Assembly: GCA_034440575.1 (NCBI GenBank)
Contig: JAOTOL010001661.1
Location: forward strand, 2,140,001-2,204,000
DNA length: 64,000 bases
Reading direction: 5' to 3'
Source: Imbricaverruca yamaguchii
Taxonomy: Eukaryota > Arthropoda > Thecostraca > Neoverrucidae
Numbering within the stretch: position 1 is the first letter of the stretch; each line of letters opens with the position of its first letter. The translations under genes were made by a program, and so were the position numbers. Of this stretch, positions 46,505-58,447 are shown piece after piece. The notes under the pieces were generated by a model. The model had not been told where the DNA came from. It saw only the letters and a list, made by a program, of their open reading frames with translations, and made no database searches.

Positions 46505-46812
46505 GCTCAGCCAGGGCTCATCGCAGGCTTCACCACAGGCTTCACCACAAGGTTCACCACGGGCTTCACAACAGGCTTCACCACAGTCTTCACCACATGG
46601 TTCATCACTGGCTTCACCACATGTTTCAACATAGGGGTCACTACAGGGTTCACCACAGGGTTCATATCAGACTTTACAGCAGGCTTCACCACATGCTTCA
46701 CCACAGGCTTCACCACAGGCTTCACCACAGGGCTCGACACAGGGGTCACCATAGGGTTCATCACAGGGGTCGTCACAGGGCTCGACACAGCGCTTGCCAC
46801 AGGGCTTGACTG
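46505..46812 (+). repeat. 12-bp minisatellite, ~24 copies
   Basis: GGCTTCACCACA and variants (GGTTCATCACTG, GGCTCGACACAG) recur, with a second subtype at the 3' end. Confidence 0.92.
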
Positions 46813-46853
46813 AGCCCCTCCACAAATAATGCTCAGGAAATGAGGTCGGTTAT

Positions 46854-46875
46854 CAGTGGCGTAGCCAGGATTTGC
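46854..46875 (+). mobile_element. Possible transposon end motif
   Basis: CAGTGGCGTAGCCAGGATTT closely resembles a terminal sequence seen often in invertebrate DNA-transposon-type repeats. No matching inverted end was found nearby, so this is a single-ended match only. Confidence 0.3.
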
Positions 46876-47599
46876 TTAAGAGAGAGGGGCAAAAACAACA
46901 TGAATGAGGTGACAAAAACATGACGAAACAGAGATTAAGTTTTGCGCACGAAGGGCGTCGAAAATGTCTAATCTTGTGTGGTGAAAATGACAACTTGTCT
47001 TCTTTGATCTAGTGTATCTTTGGTTAGTAAGGTGGATGGGTGGGGCCCGTGCCTCTGCATACTCCTCTGTTGGTCACTGACTGGGGGAGGGGTGATGTTA
47101 TGACTAGAAGCAACAGCCCACCCCTCCAGCTGCATGTTAGAGGAAGGAGGCCCTGATCCCTGTTTTATTTTCTTCCTCATTCCGTCGTAACTAGTATGCA
47201 TCATAAGGCTGTCTCATGGGAAAACACTAAAGCAAAAGTTCATGGACGCAGCGTGTAGGCAGAGCCTGGAGAAGGAAGATGGATGCAGCGTGTGGGCAGC
47301 GCCTGGAGAAGTAAGCCATCGCAGTTGCGGGAAATGATGCAATACTGCAAACACAAAGTATAGCATGCAGACATGTCGCTTTGGCTAAAAAGGACGCTAA
47401 TTGTAGCTAATCGCAAGTGTAGAAAATACAAACCAATTCTGAATTTAAACAGCATTCAATTATATTCCACTTTTCAGCCTTCGCAATTATCAATACGTTA
47501 TGAATCGGGCGTGTACATAAAACCGATGGATGTCTGCTGAATTCCGCCAATGGGAACCGAAACCTGTTGTCTACATCCTAGCCAAGTATGCAACTTTGT
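46876..47599. other. First-intron sequence, no feature recognised
   Basis: A short duplication GGATGCAGCGTGTGGGCAG / GGACGCAGCGTGTAGGCAG is present at 47,243-47,302. Confidence 0.45.
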
Positions 47600-47840
47600 G
47601 CGCCACTGCCACTGCCCCTTTGACCTCCCTTGCAACTGTCACGGTCCTTAGAATCGCCCCTGCAACTGCCACGGCCTCTAGGATCGCCCCCTGCAATTGC
47701 CACCGCATATGGGGATCGCCCATTCAATTTCATCGTCCCTGGGATCGTCCCTGAAACTGCCACTGTCTCTTGGGATCAACCCTGCAGTTTTGTGCGCTAC
47801 TATCACTGCCCTGGGATCACCCTGCAGCTTCGCAGGTCGC
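47600..47840 (+). repeat. Diverged ~30-45 bp tandem repeat
   Basis: GGATCGCCCCTGCAACTGCC and CACGG/CACTG words recur 6-7 times with variable spacing. Confidence 0.7.
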
Positions 47841-48499
47841 CACAGGGCTGGTCGTTCCACTGCCTGGATCAGTCTCGCTGGAATGCACCCCGGCCCCCGC
47901 CGGCCGAGCAGGGGGAGGATCTCACCGCGTGTCAGTTCATCACCGCCAATCCGAGAGTAGCGGCTCAAGCCTTGAGGGCAGCCGTAGCCTTTATTTCAGG
48001 CAATTCGCCGCCGCCACCACCAAATACAGCGGAGGAGAGCCTAGGCTCTGGACCACCGCAGTGATCTTCCAGTTAGTCTGTAGTCTTCCAGCCGGTGAAG
48101 TCTGAACACACCAATCTCGTTGGCCTCTTCGTCACGTTAGCGGGTGCACACACGACCCAGAGACGTTGCACAACTGCAGGAATACTGTCGGAGGCGTTCC
48201 GCGTTCCGGTTATGCTCGATTGGAGGAACGGATCACCAGATCCGTGGAAATTGCCGCAAACGACTGGCTGCCGTGCAGTTCTCAAGTTCATCTGCGACTA
48301 GTAGCGTCTAGCTAATGCGGCGTGTCAGACAGTTTAACCTTGCCTACATCCTCAACAGCAGACGCTCCAACATGGCCTGCCGCCGGTAGGGCGGACAAAT
48401 GTCTCAGACAAAAATGTCACATCAAAACGCAAGAAATTCGACACGACATGCGTGCACTTCGCACGTGTACGTTATTGACTACCAGCACGGTCGGACCCA
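47841..48499. other. First-intron sequence, no feature recognised
   Basis: Unique DNA before the CCACCG array. Confidence 0.45.
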
Positions 48500-48511
48500 C
48501 CAACACAGCTA

Positions 48512-48542
<31 letters not shown>

Positions 48543-48578
48543 TGCCACCGCCACTGCCACCGCCACCGCCACCACCAT

Positions 48579-48609
<31 letters not shown>

Positions 48610-48721
48610 GCCACCGCCACCGCCACCGCCACCGCCACCGCCACCGCCACCGCCACCGCCACCGCCACCACCATCACCACCGCCACCGCCATCGCCACCG
48701 CCACCACCATCACCACCGCCA

Positions 48722-48753
<32 letters not shown>

Positions 48754-48878
48754 GCCACCGCCACCGCCACCGCCACCGCCACCGCCACCGCCACCGCCAC
48801 CGCCACCGCCACCGCCACCGCCACCACCATCACCACCGCCACCGCCACCGCCACTGCCACCGCCACCGCCACCACCAT

Positions 48879-48909
<31 letters not shown>

Positions 48910-49217
48910 ACCATCACCACCGCTACCGCCACCGCAACCGCCACCGCCACCGCCATCGCCACTGCCACTGCTTCCGCCACCATCACCGCCACCGCCACCA
49001 CCACCGCCACCGCTACCACCATCACCACCGCTACCGCCACCGCTACCGCCACCGCCACCGCCACCGCCACCGCCACCGCCACCGCCACCGCCACCGCCAC
49101 CGCCACCGCCACCGCCACCGCCACCGCCACCGCCACCGCCACCGCCACCGCCACCGCCACCGCCACCGCCACCGCCACCGCCACTCCACGCCACCGCCAC
49201 CGCCACCGCCACACCAT

Positions 49218-49248
<31 letters not shown>

Positions 49249-49300
49249 GCCACTGCCACCGCCACCACCACCGCCACTGCCACCGCTTCCGCCACCATGT
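48500..49300 (+). repeat. (CCACCG)n hexanucleotide microsatellite, ~800 bp
   Basis: Almost pure GCCACC repeats with periodic interruptions (ACCACCATCACCACC every 50-150 bp; CCACTG). The interruptions define a loose higher-order pattern. Ala-Thr, His-Arg, poly-Gly and Val-Ala ORFs of 280-400 residues result. The ORF at 48,322-49,521 continues past the array but shows no domain. Confidence 0.97.
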
Positions 49301-51224
49301 CGGATGCGAGACCCGTATTTGGCCACACCGTCAACCCGGGCCCACTCTATTGCCCCGCCGTTCAGCCGGGTCGTCCCAGGCAGCGATCATACGACTTGCC
49401 AAACACACACGGCATGGAGCACGCAAACAAGGGCGAGTGTCGTCACGTCCGGCATCACCTTAGTAAAATGCACGGCTGCGACTGGTCAAGCGTTAAAGGA
49501 TTTATGGATTTCATACAGTGATTTTGGTTGCTCATGCTCTACAATTGTCACGAGCTGCGGAAAATCGTTCCAACTTGGGTATTCATGTCGGGAAAACCCG
49601 GGACGCAAGCAGCACGGAAGCTCTCACATCAAAGACGTCTGGTCTTGACGAGACCAGACTTCGCTATTGAGAAATATGTGCTCTTGGGGATCCTGAGTAG
49701 ATAAGTACATATTATGTTGCTGATAAAAGTACGCTTTACGTGCCGACACCCACGCGAGCTTTTTTCCACAAAGTGAGTGATTAATGTAGAATATGTTCCC
49801 ACGATGCTGCGTCACCTTATTTCAGCATGGCGCTCTCGGCACCTTTATTCGACAGACACAAAATAGAACGTGACGCATCTAGTTAAAATAATGCCGACAC
49901 TTTTCGGTGGACAGCTTTATCACTATTTCAGCTGTCGAAGCTAAAATTAAGTGTTAAATAGCTCCGTGATTTGTGTCCATTTCACGTCCTTAGCATGACG
50001 GTTGTCGTTGATTCATGTTCGCGGAACCTAGATAAGACAATCTTGCAATCAAGTCGATGCAATCGTTTTCATTATGCTTTGAGGAATGCGTTAACCTTAT
50101 TACGGTATGGCTCCGACGGATCATGAAGTACTTGGTGAGGGAGAGGGATGGGGGTTGGCACTGTGCAAGTGAATAGTAGATACACATTGATCTATACAAA
50201 CGAAAGGTGAATTGAAGGCCAGAGATGGGGTGAAAGCGGCTTTGGCTTCGCGAAACTATAACTGTTGTCAGTATTAGCTTCGGCTTTGGCCTTGTGCCAT
50301 CTGATCCCTCGCAGCGCGGCGGGTCGTATTAATCGCTCCCCGACAGGTATTGTTCCGAAGTCACACCTAGAACGGTAACACTATCGTTTTGAGATTTTGC
50401 ATGCGAATTTTAGATACGCATTGAAACAACTTGAATAAGCAAACCATGCAGCAACCAAACCTGATATAGTCCAAAGTGAAAAATTGACGCATGGACAAAT
50501 GGTGAAAAAAAGGATGGAGAACTTAGAAATGTGATCTTTGGTCTGGTCTTGAGGTCAAATGAAGGCATAAATTAGAAACATGATCCTTCGCTGATGGCTT
50601 CAAATTACTTTTTTTTACTGAAGTGCATGCAGTGGAAAATTACGTTTTATAAAAGCTTATCGGGCTTGAAGTCACCATCAGGTTAGGCCACTGAACTCTG
50701 ACTGGAAGTGTCGTGAAGCGCATGTATTACAGAATCCCGTGAGTACTTTAACAAGAACACATGCATCAACAAACCTCGCTAAGGAATAACGATGCAATTC
50801 AGCACACAACAGGCTTCAAACTTGAAAACTGCTCAACAGTAAACCAGCACCGTACGACCCACGTACAATGCAGTAACGCTAACGGCTGCCATCAGCGGTC
50901 ACTGGAGAAATTAACGCGGAGGCGCCGGAGGACCGAGACTGAAGTACGGTGCAATTCAGCTGAATACATAGCTATTGTCGGCAGCTCACCAGGTGCGACG
51001 AGTTATCAGAAGGGCTTTCGTCTCAAGGTCGTTTGAAAATGGCTTCCGAACGCCTGTGAGGATGGCATTTTCCTAATTTGTGCGAATGAAATGAGTGACT
51101 TTAGTGGCATAGCTCTGAACGGACGATCTTCAAACCTTACATGCTGACAGTTGCGGTTGTTTTAATAGGCACAGTAAACCTTTCGCAGTGACGACGTTGC
51201 AGCTTATTTGCAATTCTGGAATAC
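49301..51224. other. First-intron sequence, no feature recognised
   Basis: A 9-bp hairpin (GTCTGGTCT-TGACG-AGACCAGAC) lies at 49,637-49,659. Otherwise unique AT-rich DNA. Confidence 0.45.
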
Positions 51225-51388
51225 TTCCTTGATGGAAGTTGAGTGTCGCTTCGATTACATTCGTGCTGGCATCAGCACAAGTGGCCCTTGCTGGATGTTT
51301 AGTGTAGTTTCGGTCGTGTTCGTGTTCCCACTGACCCTTACTGTAAGGTTAGTGTCGTCTCGGTTGTATTCGTGCTGGTACTGAAATA
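51225..51388 (+). repeat. ~58-bp diverged tandem repeat, 3 copies
   Basis: Copies share GTTGAGTGTCG(C/T)(T/C)TCG, TTCGTGCTGG and TGACCCTTGCTGGA-type words. Confidence 0.7.
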
Positions 51389-51799
51389 TGGAACATAATT
51401 TTGCACATTCATGGGGTCACTCTGAACACGAAATTAGACTGTCACCATGGTGAAAGTCGGCTATGGCCATTAAACTCACCAGCCTCGAAATACTTCCGAA
51501 ATTTGTGACTTCCATGTTGGGCGAGCAAAAAAGGAGCGATAAGCCACCACGAGACTACGCACATAGTCTGCTTCCGCCACCAGTATCGCAATCATAAATA
51601 CTATCCCGCCCCCTTGTACTGCCACGAAGTTCCCAGCAACTGTGAGGGCACCAATATCCTGGAGGCCCCTTCGGCACGGACACCTGCTCAGCCAACAGCC
51701 GTCTCGGTATGTTTGCTGGGCTTCTTCCGTGCGCGGTCGATAGGCTCAAGTCGGCGTTTGGTCAGCAGCTAAACCCCTCCGGCCGACATGAATCCAAGT
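51389..51799. other. First-intron sequence, no feature recognised
   Basis: Unique DNA. Confidence 0.45.
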
Positions 51800-52440
51800 T
51801 GGAATTCGAAGCCCTCGCGATTCGTCGCTATAAGTTCAATTTGCACCAAGTGGGTGTGATTCCACGTGGCTTGTGCCGCATTATAATGTTATCAAATATA
51901 ACTAATTTCTAGGGCTAAAGAGCACACTGATTTCTTTGGTCGCCTCGCAATTTTTTCTTCGCCCTAACCTATTCTCATCTGGTACCAAGCAATAGCCGTG
52001 GTGCACCTCAAGTAACATTTCAAACCGGGACATCTCAAAGTCAAACCACAAGACCGAAGGTTAGCTTACCTTGTTCCAACTCTTCGTGCCTCATCGCCAT
52101 GCCTTCAATTTTCATCAAGTGGCGTCATTCGTCGTGCCGTTTCGTACTCTATCAAACTGTTCACAACTCCCATTAATTGTCAAAATCAAAGGTCGAACTC
52201 ATTTCTCCGGTCGCCCCGCGTTTCTTCGCTTTCTCCCAAAGCTACCCATACTTGGTATCAAGAGATAGCCCGTGGGCTTCCCTCGAGTACCATTTCAACC
52301 CCGAACATGCCAAATGAGGCATCCAGGTCAAAGGTAGTTTAATTTTTCAGAGTCCTCGCGTTTTGTAGCTGGTACTTCAATTTGCATTATGTGGGTGTCA
52401 TCGACGTGGCCTGTCGTACGGTATCATAATGTTGAGATCT
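51800..52440 (+). repeat. ~270-bp diverged tandem repeat, ~2.3 copies
   Basis: TTCAATTTGCACCAAGTGGG (51,835), TTCAATTTTCATCAAGTGGC (52,104) and TTCAATTTGCATTATGTGGG (52,376) are spaced 269 and 272 bp. Other shared words keep the same offset: GGTACCAAGCAATAGCC / GGTATCAAGAGATAGCC. Confidence 0.8.
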
Positions 52441-52689
52441 CGATATGATTTCAAATCTATGTGGGTGTCGAAGGTCCGGCGTGCGTACAATGATTGAGTA
52501 TAATAGGAACAGGATGATCAAATATATTTTTGTTTGCAGCCGTTGTGATAGCAAGCACTCGTATCCAATATGACTAGGGGCTCCCCCAAGAAATTCGTCA
52601 TAACCTGCTCGGACGGTGGTGCTATCATCGCTAGTTTTTAATCTACACAGCCGCATTGCTGTTCCGGCCATATAAAATACAGAACCCTA

Positions 52690-53192
52690 AGATTGTTGGC
52701 TTTTAGAGGGAGTACAAAAGAAGGCTACAAAAATGGTTAATGGCATAAGCAACCTGGCATATGAGGAAAGGTGGAAGAAATTGAATATGTTTTCATTTAT
52801 AAATAGAAGACTGAGAGGAGATCTCATCGTGGTCTTTAAATTTGTTGATGGTCAGGAGAAGGGACATCTCAGGGAAATGTTTGAATTTAACAGGAATGAT
52901 GTAATTAGAGGTCATCAATTCAAAATTAAAGTTAACCACAGGAGGACAAGGTTAAGATAGTCTTTCTTCACCAACAGGGTAATAGAACACTAGAACCAGC
53001 TGCCAGAAACCATTGTCAGTAGCATCACATTGAACATCTTTAGAAACAGCATAGACCATCATTATAAGAATAGGGGGCTTGCTTTTCAGTCTCCAGGGAG
53101 GGCTGATCGACAGATTTGGTGGGCAACTGGTTCAGTGTCAACCAAGAAGGGCCCTTGTGGCTCATAGTTGCACTGATCTTTTATGTCTTTAT
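52690..53192 (+). mobile_element. 3' end of a CR1/L2-type LINE (pol C-terminus and 3' UTR)
   Basis: Translation gives EGVQKKATKMV, LAYEERWKKLNMFSFINRRL, RGDLIVVFKFVDG, then FEFNRNDVIRGHQFKIKVNH. After in-frame stops it continues SFFTNRVIEH-NQLPETIVSS and LNIFRNSIDHH. This order (QRRATK, L.YEERL..L.L..LE.RRLRGDLI, FF..RV...WN.LP) is typical of the C-terminal end of non-LTR retrotransposon reverse transcriptases of the CR1/L2/Rex kind. Two TAG stops (at 52,958 and in the Trp position of the WN.LP motif) show it is dead. It is strongly 5'-truncated. Confidence 0.85.
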
Positions 53193-53762
53193 GTCTAAGA
53201 GCGACATAAAGCTTATGCGAGTTTATGAACATTAAGTTTATGCGACATAAAGCTAAATGTTCATAGGTAGTGATAAGTAGTGAAACTTGCTAAGTTTGGT
53301 GGAACTTTTGGTCCCTAAAATATTTATTTTTCTTTAAATGGTAAATCTGAACAATTGAAATACATTGAGCTTTAAATTGAAGTCTCTGAAAATGACATCG
53401 AAAACGAATTGGCTGAAATCCAAGGATTTTTTGTCCTGGGAGAGGAGGCTAAGCCTCTCTATCCTATTCAAACTTATCGCGTCCCGGGTTTGTTCCCCCC
53501 CCCCCACACTAATTTCGAATCCGTGGTCACACCCATGGCAGTGCTGATATCTGGAGGGCAAAATTACGCTTGTCACGAAGACTTCATTCATAAATGGAAT
53601 AAAGATGGCAGCAATTCCATCCACGATCACAAAATATTAGCCCATCCACATCAATGTCGAGTTGCGACTCGGAAGTTGAGTCTGAAATATTCAGAGCACA
53701 TCGCGTCCTTCCGGCTGCTTAGTCACAGAACAGATATTTCCTTGGGGACGCAGCGAGAACGA
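53193..53762. other. First-intron sequence, no feature recognised
   Basis: GCGACATAAAGCT is duplicated at 53,201-53,255, possibly the LINE's 3' terminal repeats. Confidence 0.45.
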
Positions 53763-53890
<128 letters not shown>

Positions 53891-54987
53891 ATGCAATCGT
53901 TTTCTTATAACATCACACCTGTCTGAGGCCCTCTACCACATTCGCACAGTTGGACTTCATTTAGATGTAGCTTTTTACCAGACTCTAAATCAGGTAGGCA
54001 CACCCATTTGTTGGCTTGGCACCAAATCAGGTGAGCTTCAATTGACTTTTATAGACGTCTCTGCATTATGTTCGTTTATTAAAATAAAGTCTGGTCTAAA
54101 AGAGATACTGATCGAATGAGAAATTTGTGCATGCTTTGATGAACATCTTAGCTACAACTTCCCGCATGAAAGATAATTCAGTGCTGATATTTTTATTTTG
54201 TTTTCAAGATATATGATACCATCATTTTTCATTGCGTGCATTTTAAATTCCATTGTGCAAGAAGTTTCTTCCAAACGCAAGAAGTTTCCAAACGCGCATC
54301 TCCGCTCTCTCTCTGCGCATTAAATCTTGAGAAAACTGGCAGCCTAATGTTGTGTGTAGTCGGCGACAAGTTGTGGTAAAGTTTTCTTGTTTGCATTTAT
54401 GCCTGAGTAAAAACTGTGGACAAAGTTAAAAGAGGAGGCTATTCATGCCTGTGTTTAATTCGAGGCCATTTTCACTACAAAGATGTCGGTTCAACACGAC
54501 ACTGTTTCTACGTGTGGGCAGACGACGCCTGCCTTGCCGACCCTTGAGCTGCCACACCGATGAGATGCCCAGCAGTGCGACAGCCATTTCCGGCCGGCTC
54601 GGCCAGCGGCCAGCTCCGGCCACCTGAACCTGACGCAGCGAGGCCGGCCAGGTGTGAGGTGGGCGCCGGCCAGGTCAATAGGGCCTGATCGATAGCGCGC
54701 CGGGCCGCCCATGGGACGCTCGCTGGCCAAGTGCGCGCGTGATACGATGCCCCGCGAAGTGCGGTTCGCCAGATCGTTCAGCGGTCGAGACTTCACGGGC
54801 ATCGTAGTCATTTGTGATGAACATTTTTCCCAGTCATTCATGCTCTTAATGTAATTAATCTACAATATAAATGAATCCATGCCGTGCAATTAATGCGCAT
54901 CGATGGGAGTCGTGAACACCATGCACCGGCGCAGCGTGATGCAGGACCGGACCGGCAGCGTTCAGCCGTGCTCGTGTCCACTTCCAG
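53891..54987. other. First-intron end before exon 2
   Basis: Positions 54,500-54,760 are GC-rich. The intron ends GTGTCCACTTCCAG. No other feature. Confidence 0.5.
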
Positions 54988-55135
54988 GTACTACGAGCCG
55001 TGTATCGTGCGGCGCGGCAACACGGTCCAGTACCAGACAGCCGTGGTGACTGAGGCGGGCCTCTTCTCGGTCGAGGAGCCGCCCAAGCACCTGCAGCAGC
55101 TGGTGCGCCTGCTGGACATCGTCAGCATTGAACGG
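54988..55135 (+). CDS. C12orf56/DUF4551-like protein, second coding exon
   Basis: A 148-bp exon, entering in phase 2 and leaving in phase 0. It encodes YYEPCIVRRGNTVQYQTAVV then TEAGLFSVEEPPKHLQQLVR and LLDIVSIER. The hydrophobic alternation (VVTEAGLFSVEEPPKHL...LLDIVSIE) looks like a PH-like beta-sandwich segment, as expected near the N-terminus of DUF4551 proteins (inference). The acceptor is CACTTCCAG and the donor CGG|GTTAGT. Coding potential is clear: GC-rich third positions in an AT-richer intron, and no stops. Confidence 0.72.
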
Positions 55136-55368
55136 GTTAGTGACACAGATGTCGGCAGTTTGTCGCTCTTGCAGGGCTGCAGCTTTGTATGCTGCTGGGA
55201 GGGCACTTGCCTCCTCCCCACAATGTTGTCTGTGCCCCCCAGTAATTTACACTTTTAACATGGGACCATATGTGGTTCCCCAATCCACTTCGGCCTGTCC
55301 ACTGCTTTCATGTTATTGCCCCCCCCACCAATAATTTTCAGAAACCTATACTCGTGCGTCTATGCATC

Positions 55369-55370
<2 letters not shown>
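55136..55370. other. Second intron, unique start
   Basis: Unique DNA with a GCCCCCCCCACC run. No tandem copies of the donor junction follow this exon. Confidence 0.5.
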
Positions 55371-55424
<54 letters not shown>

Positions 55425-55430
55425 CATCGA
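55371..55430. repeat. (TA)n microsatellite
   Basis: ACACACATACATA passes into a ~40-bp TA run and ends in ATACATACAT. Confidence 0.95.
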
Positions 55431-57293
55431 AGAATCGCGTCGCATATATTTTTGTGGGCTACTCCCAATTCCCAATTTTAATTCCCGCAAATCTAGGAAT
55501 TTTCATATTTAATATAAGATCCCGAGTAGCTGCCACTCAGCTTGCATGAGCTTCCAAGCCGATAATTGCAGCGAAGTTGGTTTCTGGCGGTAGCTTTAGT
55601 TTAGTTAGTTTAGTCCAGCTCCAATTAAGTAGCCAAGTTATAACTGTATGTGTTGGAGCGTGCCTGGCGCGCTTTTCCGCATTGCCGCAGCTGGCAGGGC
55701 GCGCCAAGTTGCCGAGTCAGCCGGTGTGTGTCGACGGCCGGGCAGCGGACTGCAGCGACTGGCCGGGCGTGGCGGGTTTATGGCACGGCCGCCGGCCGGC
55801 GCAGTGCGGAAGTCTCCAGGGCTGCAGGCGTCGCTGCGGAGCTGTTGACTAGGCCGGACTGTTGCGCTGCTCTGAGCGGAGTCACGGAGGTTACGTCGGC
55901 GGTCGGGCGCACGCCCGGCTGACGCTTCAAAGTCCAGTTAATGGGCAGAAGTTAGCGGCAGCTCTTTCGAACCGAGTTACCGCGGACCATGCGAGGCTTT
56001 CCGAGGCTATCGCCTTGGCCACAAAAGTGCGAAGGAGCTCTAGGTGGGGTGTCAACAGTATATTTTCCGATTTATTACATAATCTGTCACATTTTCCTCC
56101 GCTGGTATGATTAATAACGGTGGGGTGCATAAAAGCTGTCAGCTTGTGACGGCATGAAGCAGGTAGGCTTTTCACCTGGAGTTGTTTTATAACTAGCTGC
56201 ATAACGTGATATAGTACTTTGCCACCTTTGAAGCAATTGCTTCCATCTGCAAAACACACTGACAACTAGAGTAAGAAAAATAAGCTGTCAAATTTTGCTT
56301 TTTCACCTATTGCAAGCGTCGTATGTATCAAAATCATGGGCAATTATATACTGATTAGTGAATGGAGATTGAAGGCGTTGGGAATGGTGGTAAAGTTTGA
56401 TTAAATGCGAAGCAAAATGGTTTTAATTAGGAACTGGTTTTTCGCGTTGTGACAATTAATATACGACAACCACAATTTTGCATTTCATCAAGAAGCTTGC
56501 TTTATGCATCAAATATGGGAAAAAGTCATATTAAAAACAAAATACTCTACTAACATGAACACACCAAGTTGACCAGCTGTCCATTCTCACCAATGATAAC
56601 AGCACGCGTCATGACCTACCAACGGCATTGGAAAATAAGAGCTAAACTCGTCCAAACTGCAAGTAAAAGCTAGTAGTTTTGAACTGTGGTCTGTAAGCTA
56701 TGACCAATGCATAAATAGGCAAGAAGCTCCACATCTTTAAGGTCATTTCAGGCTGCTTCAATTCAAATTTCATATGCGTCACAACTCGTTTACCTATACT
56801 ACCAGGTACCGCTGACAGCACTGGCAGCAGTGCCTAGTTAGTGACCTAGTGACCAGTACCATTAGGTGGGCATAGTGTCCTATTGCCTATTGCCTCGTGT
56901 TGGGTTGGAGGTGGTGTCTCCGTTGATGAGAAGTGACAGCTCGTTCTTCGCGTGGTTGTATATCTGGGATTTCCATGCTCGCTTTTTATGTTATTCCTGA
57001 TGACGGCCTTCTTACGAAATGCCGAGTATTTCACAGCTGTCATATTTTTAATTGATCACAACTCCCCTGAGATAAAAGAGGTTGTGCTTGTCCTAAACTA
57101 ATTGCCACACAAGAAAAGCGCAAGGTACAAGGGCCAGACGGAGAAAAACTCGGCTTAACGAAATGCGACCTATAAATTAACAGCAAAGAAACTGTGCGTT
57201 TCCTGTTAGGCGCGTGCGGGTTGATGCGATTCTGCCTAAGATCTAGGTTCGCTGCATCATTTTTTTTGCCGAAGGCAACCCTATGAAGTTTAA
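55431..57293. other. Second intron sequence with GC-rich island
   Basis: Positions 55,640-55,930 are GC/CpG-rich but have no supported exon. At 56,996-57,034, TCCTGATGACGGCC and CGAAATGCCGAGTATT resemble the motif in the foldback element at 22,665. Both may come from a Penelope-like element. Confidence 0.4.
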
Positions 57294-58447
57294 AGGCCTG
57301 TTTACACGTGGCGGAATTCCGGCAGAATCTTGCCTCGGCAGACCCGACGTTCGCGACGCAGGCGACAGAAATAGGCAGGCAGCGGCAGAAATTAGCAGGT
57401 AGCGGCAGAAAGTAGCAGGTGCGGTGGACTCTGACGTCACGCTTCATTCTGCCAATGTCATACTAACGGGCTGACGTCATCTATCCAATGCGCCATGAAG
57501 CGTCTCGGCTGTTCGTTTATTGCGCCACAAATAGTCCGCTGCAGTACGAATTGGTGCAAGTTGACTCAAGTGGTACCATTAACGGTAGTACCAAGATAGC
57601 ATTGATTTATATATATTTCGCACTAGCTCATTACAATAATGGCTCTTGCATGCCATCCATGCACGGTTTTCTATGAAGGATGTGGTAGTGAGGTTACGAT
57701 GACAGGGAAACAGAGCACAATATATTCTGGTTAAAGAGCTGAAAAGGGTGCCGAAAACTGAAGTGCCGAAAACTGCTCATTCCTACCACGATGAGACCAG
57801 AGCGCAAGAGCCGAACTGTGGTTGGGGTTAAATTTTGGGACTAAATTTGGAGTTCGTACATTCCATGCGCCAACAAAAGCCTGAGATTAACCTTCGCAGT
57901 TGGTACTGCATCAGCAACACACAAAACAAGTGCACCAAGTTCAACCCCTAAGCAGACACCATTTGGTGACATGCGTCTCCTTGCAAAAGAAAACATGTTA
58001 ATTTGGCATACCATCTTTTACACTTATTTGGATTGCAGTGCAAGGTATACTACAAAGGACAAAGGAAAGCGAAACATACCCACCAATATGTCCATCCACA
58101 ACACCCGCAGAGTTCAATTTTAACAAGTGTGGTCACCGAAAGTCCGGACAGCAGCCACAAAACTGTCCGACGCTCGCGTCCGACGGCAGAGCGCGGCAGA
58201 CAACTTGAAATGTTTTACGTTGTCTGCAGCCGTCGTCGCCGACGTTGACAAAGCTACCAAATCAGAATCGCTATGGCTAATGCATTGCGTGACGTCACCC
58301 ATCTATGCTGTGACGTCAGAGGCTGCTGGCGTCGCCGACGTCGCGTTCTGCTCAATTATACTCGGTTCTGCTGGGTTCCCCTCGGTTCTACCAATGCCAC
58401 GATTCTGCCGGGATTCTGCCAGGTTTCTGCCGCGTGCACTCAGGCCT
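57294..58447. mobile_element. Non-autonomous DNA transposon, PIF/Harbinger-like, ~1.15 kb
   Basis: The left end AGGCCTGTTTACACGTGGCG and the right end (complement) AGGCCTGAGTGCACGCGGCA are imperfect terminal inverted repeats. They are flanked on both sides by TAA (57,291-57,293 and 58,448-58,450). A 3-bp TWA duplication is the rule for PIF/Harbinger and ISL2EU-type elements. Both subterminal regions carry multiple GGCAGAA/CGGCAGAAT motifs in opposite orientation and a TGACGTCA-type site. No transposase ORF is present. Confidence 0.75.

Noticed and set aside
48322..49521. 399-residue Ala/Thr ORF and overlapping His/Arg, Gly and Val/Ala ORFs
   Set aside because: All produced by the CCACCG array; every frame is open.
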